Assembly (NCBI GenBank): GCA_023429995.1
Contig: JAEZCE010000014.1
Coordinates: forward strand, 1-64,000
Source of the DNA: Bacillota bacterium
Lineage (GTDB): Bacteria; Bacillota; UBA4882; UBA8346
Direction of reading: 5' to 3'
DNA: 64,000 bases
Of the stretch, positions 60,716 through 64,000 are shown piece by piece. Each line of letters begins with the position of its first letter. Position 1 is the stretch's first letter. Made by a program: the position numbers and the translations under genes. The notes below the pieces were generated by a model. The model was given only the letters and a program-made list of their open reading frames with translations. It made no database searches and was not told the origin of the DNA.

Positions 60716-63700
60716 TGATGAATAACTCCAATGATCAAGAGGCGGTTGAGGGAATTGCCATCATTGGGATGTCGGGAAGGTTTCCCGGCGCCGGAAATAT
60801 CGATCAATTCTGGAATAACCTCAAAGATGGCGTAGAAAGCATTACCTACTTTTCTAAGGAGGATGCGCGGGCTTCCGGAATCAATGAGGATATCATCAAT
60901 GACCCCAATTACGTTTTCGCCGGTGGGGTTTTGGAAGATGTTGAGCTGTTTGATGCCGGCTTTTTTGGTTTTAATCCGCAGGAAGCAGCTACGATGGATC
61001 CTCAACAAAGATTATTCTTGGAATGTGCTTATGAAGCACTTGAAAATGCGGGTTATGCCGGGAATCAGTATGATATTCCGGTAGGGGTTTACGCCGGGGC
61101 CAATATGAGCACGTATTTTTTGTATCACCTCTTTCGTCAAGTGGGTATTTGTGATGATTTTTCCTTAGCCATCGCCAATGATAAGGATTATATCGCCACG
61201 CGCGTTTCGTATGAATTGAATTTTAAAGGCCCCAGTATCACTGTTCAAACAGCCTGTTCCACTTCGATGACGGCTGTTGCAATGGCCTGTGAAGGACTAT
61301 TGAATTACCATTGCGATATGGCGTTAGCCGGAGGAGCGGCGGTAAAGCTTCCGCAAAAAATGGGCTATTTGTATCAACCTGGGATGATTGTTTCACCGGA
61401 CGGGCATACCAGGCCCTTTGATGAAGACGCCCAGGGAACGGTATTTACCAGTGTGGTTGGAGTGGTGGTTTTAAAACGCCTGGAGGACGCTTTAAAAGAT
61501 GGTGATTCTATCTATGCCGTTATTAAGGGAATCGCGGTCAATAATGATGGTTCCGATAAAGTCGGGTTTACCGCGCCCAGCAGGGAAGGGCAGGCCGAAG
61601 TCATTGCGGCGGCGCAAAATCTTGCGGGTATTAATCCGGAAGATGTCGGTTATATTGAAACACACGGTACCGGTACTTCTTTGGGAGATCCGATTGAGAT
61701 TGGGGCGCTGATGAGCGTTTTTAAACGAACCACCGAAAAGAAAGCCTTTTGTGCCGTAGGTTCGGTGAAAAGTAATATCGGACATGCCGTTTCCGGATCG
61801 GGTGTGGCCGGATTGATTAAAACTGTTTTGGCGTTAAAACACAAACAAATACCGCCCAGTATTAATTTCCGTTATCCCAATTCCAAGATTGATTTTGAAA
61901 GCAGCGCTTTTTATATTAATAACCGGCTGACCGATTGGCAAAGCAACGGTAAGCCCCGAATTGCCGGAATCAGTTCTTTCGGATTCGGCGGTACCAATGT
62001 TCATGCAATTTTGGAGGAGGCTCCGCCTATTCAACGGTTTCCCCCATCCAAAGCCTGGCAGATACTCACTATATCTGCCAAGACCCGGGACGCGCTTGAA
62101 AAGACCTGTTTTAATCTGGCTGATTTCTTTCGGAAACACCGGGAGGTTGATTTCAGCGATGCGGTTTATACCCTTCATGTTGGCCGTAAGGAGTTTCAGT
62201 ATCGGCGGGCCATTCTATGCCGGGATTTGGATGACGCTATCCGTCTGCTGACAGCGGAACCGGGAAATCCAGCCGTCTTTTCGGGAATAGCCGGCGAAAA
62301 GAATAAGATGGACTCTGAAATATCCGGTATCATTGCCGCGATGGATTCAGACACGGAATACCGGATGGCGGAATTAGCAAAACACTGGGTGAACGGGACC
62401 TTTGTCGATTGGAAATTATTCCATCAACAGGAAAAGAGATTGCGCATTCCATTGCCGACCTATCCTTTTGAAAGAAAGAGGCATTGGGTGGAGCAATATC
62501 CGGTGAAAGATCTGACGATACCTGATTTTAAAGCCCGAGATGGTCAGGGGGATTTTCATGGGTGGCTGTATCATTTTTCCTGGAAAAGAGCAACTTCACT
62601 ACTGTTTGACGTAAACAAAATGGACAAAAATGAAAGTTGGCTGATATTTGCGGATGAGCGCCACTTTGACAACCAGTTTATTGAGTTTTTGGAAAAGGAA
62701 AATATCCCTGTCGTTAAGGTCGGAAAAGGCGGACAATTCGCTAAAATCAACGAGGCCGTTTTCTCCATCAATCCCGGTAAAAAAGAGGATTATCAGGCCT
62801 TAATCGGCGCCCTCATCGGAACCGGTAAAATTCCCCGGAAAATTGTTCACTTGTGGAGTGTCACCGGTGACCGGCAGGGACTTTCAAAGTTGGAATTTTG
62901 CGACCAATGCCAGGAGAACGGCTTTTTTAGTTTGTTATATCTCGCCCAAGCCTTAGGAGAATTTGAAGTCAGGGAAAGATTAAGAATTGTAGCCATTACC
63001 AATAATCTGCATTGGATCGCCGCCGAAAAGGATTCTTATCCTGAAAAAGCCACCATATTAGGTGTTTGTAAGGTTATCCCCAAGGAGTATCCGGGTATTT
63101 CTTGCCAAAGCATTGATATTACATTACCGGAAACGCCCGGAACGACATTTCAAAGATTAATCGGCAATATTTTGGCTGAGATAAGCGAAAAAGAGCCGGA
63201 GTTTATCGTGGCCCTACGGGGATCAACCCGTTGGATACAGACTTTTGAGAAGCTGAAGCTTGAAGCGGAGTACAATACCTGTCTGGACAGGGAAGAGGCA
63301 GTATATCTAATCACCGGAGGAATGGGCGGGATTGGACTTGCGATTGCCCGTTATATGGCCAGTAAGGCGAAAGTGAAATTAGTATTGACCGGACGGTCGT
63401 TTTTCCCTGAGAAGAAAGATTGGAACCGCTGGGTGGCTGCCCACGGTGAACAAGAGAAGATAAGCGCCAAAATCAGACAGTTAATGGCCATGGAAGGCAT
63501 GGGATCGGAGATAATGGTTGTTAACGCCGATATATCCGAATTAGAGCAAATGCGAAAGGTTGTAAGCCGGGTGCGGGGAGAATTTGGCGCAATCAATGGG
63601 GTGATCCATGCGGCAGGCATAGCCGACAATGAATTAATCAGTCAAAAAAGTCATCAAACGGCATCCAAGGTTTTATTGCCTAAAGTCCGAGGAACGCTGG

Positions 63701-64000
63701 TATTGGATGAACTATTTAAGGAGGAGAAACTTGACTTCATGGTTTTATTCTCTTCCAGCAGCGCCATACTGGGAAACGCCGGGTTTGTAGATTATTGCGC
63801 CGCCAATAATTTTCTAGATGCCTACGCCCAGCAGCGCAACAACTTCGCCGACACTTATACGGTCTCGGTGAATTGGGACGAGTGGGATGAAGTTGGCATG
63901 GCGGCGGAAAGTCAGAGCCGGGATCGGGTCAAAAACAAGGTCACCGTGAAAGAAGGCTTAGCCCTGCTTGATAGAATTGTTGCTTTTAAACCGGCCGCTC
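60715..64000 (+). CDS. PKS, 5' part: KS - AT-less linker - KR (continues beyond window)
   Basis: The frame is open from ATG 60715, which overlaps the previous stop (TAATG), to the window edge, at least 1,095 residues. After an acidic head (NSNDQEAVEG) comes a KS (~14-430) with its cysteine in QTACSTS (~C180) and histidines in ETHGTG and KSNIGHA. The linker ends PTYPFERKRHW with no AT. A KR (~600-1090) has TGGMGGIG and the FSSSSAILG...VDYCAANNF catalytic serine and tyrosine. It resembles the KS-linker-KR of the first synthetase, so a DH and ACP may follow. Chain termination and any trans-acting AT must lie downstream. Confidence 0.93.
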   Translation, partial: MMNNSNDQEAVEGIAIIGMSGRFPGAGNIDQFWNNLKDGVESITYFSKEDARASGINEDIINDPNYVFAGGVLEDVELFDAGFFGFNPQEAATMDPQQRLFLECAYEALENAGYAGNQYDIPVGVYAGANMSTYFLYHLFRQVGICDDFSLAIANDKDYIATRVSYELNFKGPSITVQTACSTSMTAVAMACEGLLNYHCDMALAGGAAVKLPQKMGYLYQPGMIVSPDGHTRPFDEDAQGTVFTSVVGVVVLKRLEDALKDGDSIYAVIKGIAVNNDGSDKVGFTAPSREGQAEVIAAAQNLAGINPEDVGYIETHGTGTSLGDPIEIGALMSVFKRTTEKKAFCAVGSVKSNIGHAVSGSGVAGLIKTVLALKHKQIPPSINFRYPNSKIDFESSAFYINNRLTDWQSNGKPRIAGISSFGFGGTNVHAILEEAPPIQRFPPSKAWQILTISAKTRDALEKTCFNLADFFRKHREVDFSDAVYTLHVGRKEFQYRRAILCRDLDDAIRLLTAEPGNPAVFSGIAGEKNKMDSEISGIIAAMDSDTEYRMAELAKHWVNGTFVDWKLFHQQEKRLRIPLPTYPFERKRHWVEQYPVKDLTIPDFKARDGQGDFHGWLYHFSWKRATSLLFDVNKMDKNESWLIFADERHFDNQFIEFLEKENIPVVKVGKGGQFAKINEAVFSINPGKKEDYQALIGALIGTGKIPRKIVHLWSVTGDRQGLSKLEFCDQCQENGFFSLLYLAQALGEFEVRERLRIVAITNNLHWIAAEKDSYPEKATILGVCKVIPKEYPGISCQSIDITLPETPGTTFQRLIGNILAEISEKEPEFIVALRGSTRWIQTFEKLKLEAEYNTCLDREEAVYLITGGMGGIGLAIARYMASKAKVKLVLTGRSFFPEKKDWNRWVAAHGEQEKISAKIRQLMAMEGMGSEIMVVNADISELEQMRKVVSRVRGEFGAINGVIHAAGIADNELISQKSHQTASKVLLPKVRGTLVLDELFKEEKLDFMVLFSSSSAILGNAGFVDYCAANNFLDAYAQQRNNFADTYTVSVNWDEWDEVGMAAESQSRDRVKNKVTVKEGLALLDRIVAFKPAA

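Noticed and set aside
44303..64000. Integrated thioesterase or functional acyltransferase domain
   Set aside because: I looked for GxSxG-type motifs in each PKS linker and at protein ends; only the damaged AT-like segment at 55757-56350 is present in the window.
1..64000. tRNA, rRNA or tmRNA genes
   Set aside because: No cloverleaf with a TTC-type T-loop or rRNA signature was recognised by eye; a tRNAscan/Infernal run would be decisive.

Overview
The window reads as a chromosomal segment of a Bacillota (Firmicutes) bacterium. The evidence is strong AGGAGG-type ribosome-binding sites with frequent TTG/GTG starts, YesM/YesN-type two-component regulation, a UPF0210 + ACT-domain gene pair, a YdbC/PC4-like small protein, and SOS operators of the Gram-positive GAAC-N4-GTTC type at uvrA (exact) and uvrB (one mismatch). 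The genus cannot be fixed from the sequence alone.

Region 1 (1-16.1 kb) is a galactoside-utilisation locus mixed with repeat-rich DNA. It holds a GH42 beta-galactosidase, a TauE/SafE permease and a divergent AraC regulator, then a leftward run of YesN-like regulator, YesM-like histidine kinase, sugar-binding protein (interrupted by a one-base frameshift), two CUT1 permeases and a GH35 beta-galactosidase. Between the two sugar blocks lies an AT-rich island with a Cro/C1-type regulator and a SymE-like toxin, enclosed by a 62-bp inverted repeat. The island is accompanied by a 21-nt-period tandem repeat, a frameshifted relic gene and a MITE-like palindromic element. A second, clearer MITE candidate (12-bp perfect terminal repeats, 9-bp target duplication) lies upstream of the yesN-like gene.

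Region 2 (16.1-39.6 kb) is mostly core genome: a truncated HEPN gene, UPF0210/ACT proteins, a membrane-anchored pseudokinase, a YdbC-like protein, a methyl-accepting chemotaxis protein, uvrB, a MutS2-like ATPase, a GH13 amylase, uvrA, an acyl-CoA-ligase-like enzyme, a GT4 glycosyltransferase and a sugar-nucleotidyltransferase/phosphomannomutase fusion. Two noncoding stretches stand out. One is a ~385-nt array of about ten short hairpins with a 39/42-nt rhythm in front of the chemotaxis gene. The other is a long attenuator-like leader in front of the MutS2-like gene: strong promoter with an internal palindrome, an 11-codon leader ORF and two successive intrinsic terminators.

Region 3 (40.1 kb to the window end) is a hybrid NRPS/PKS gene cluster that continues past the right edge. 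It contains a type II thioesterase, a SyrD-type cyclic-peptide exporter and a secreted Ntn-amidase. The assembly line is FAAL-ACP-C-A(Gly-like)-PCP-KS-KR-DH-ACP, then KS-(vestigial AT)-ACP, then docking-C-A(Ser-like)-PCP, then KS-KR... No functional acyltransferase is visible, so malonyl units are probably loaded in trans. The gene order, translational coupling and matching charged termini suggest a collinear line that makes an N-acylated Gly/Ser lipopeptide-polyketide, which the secreted amidase may deacylate during export.
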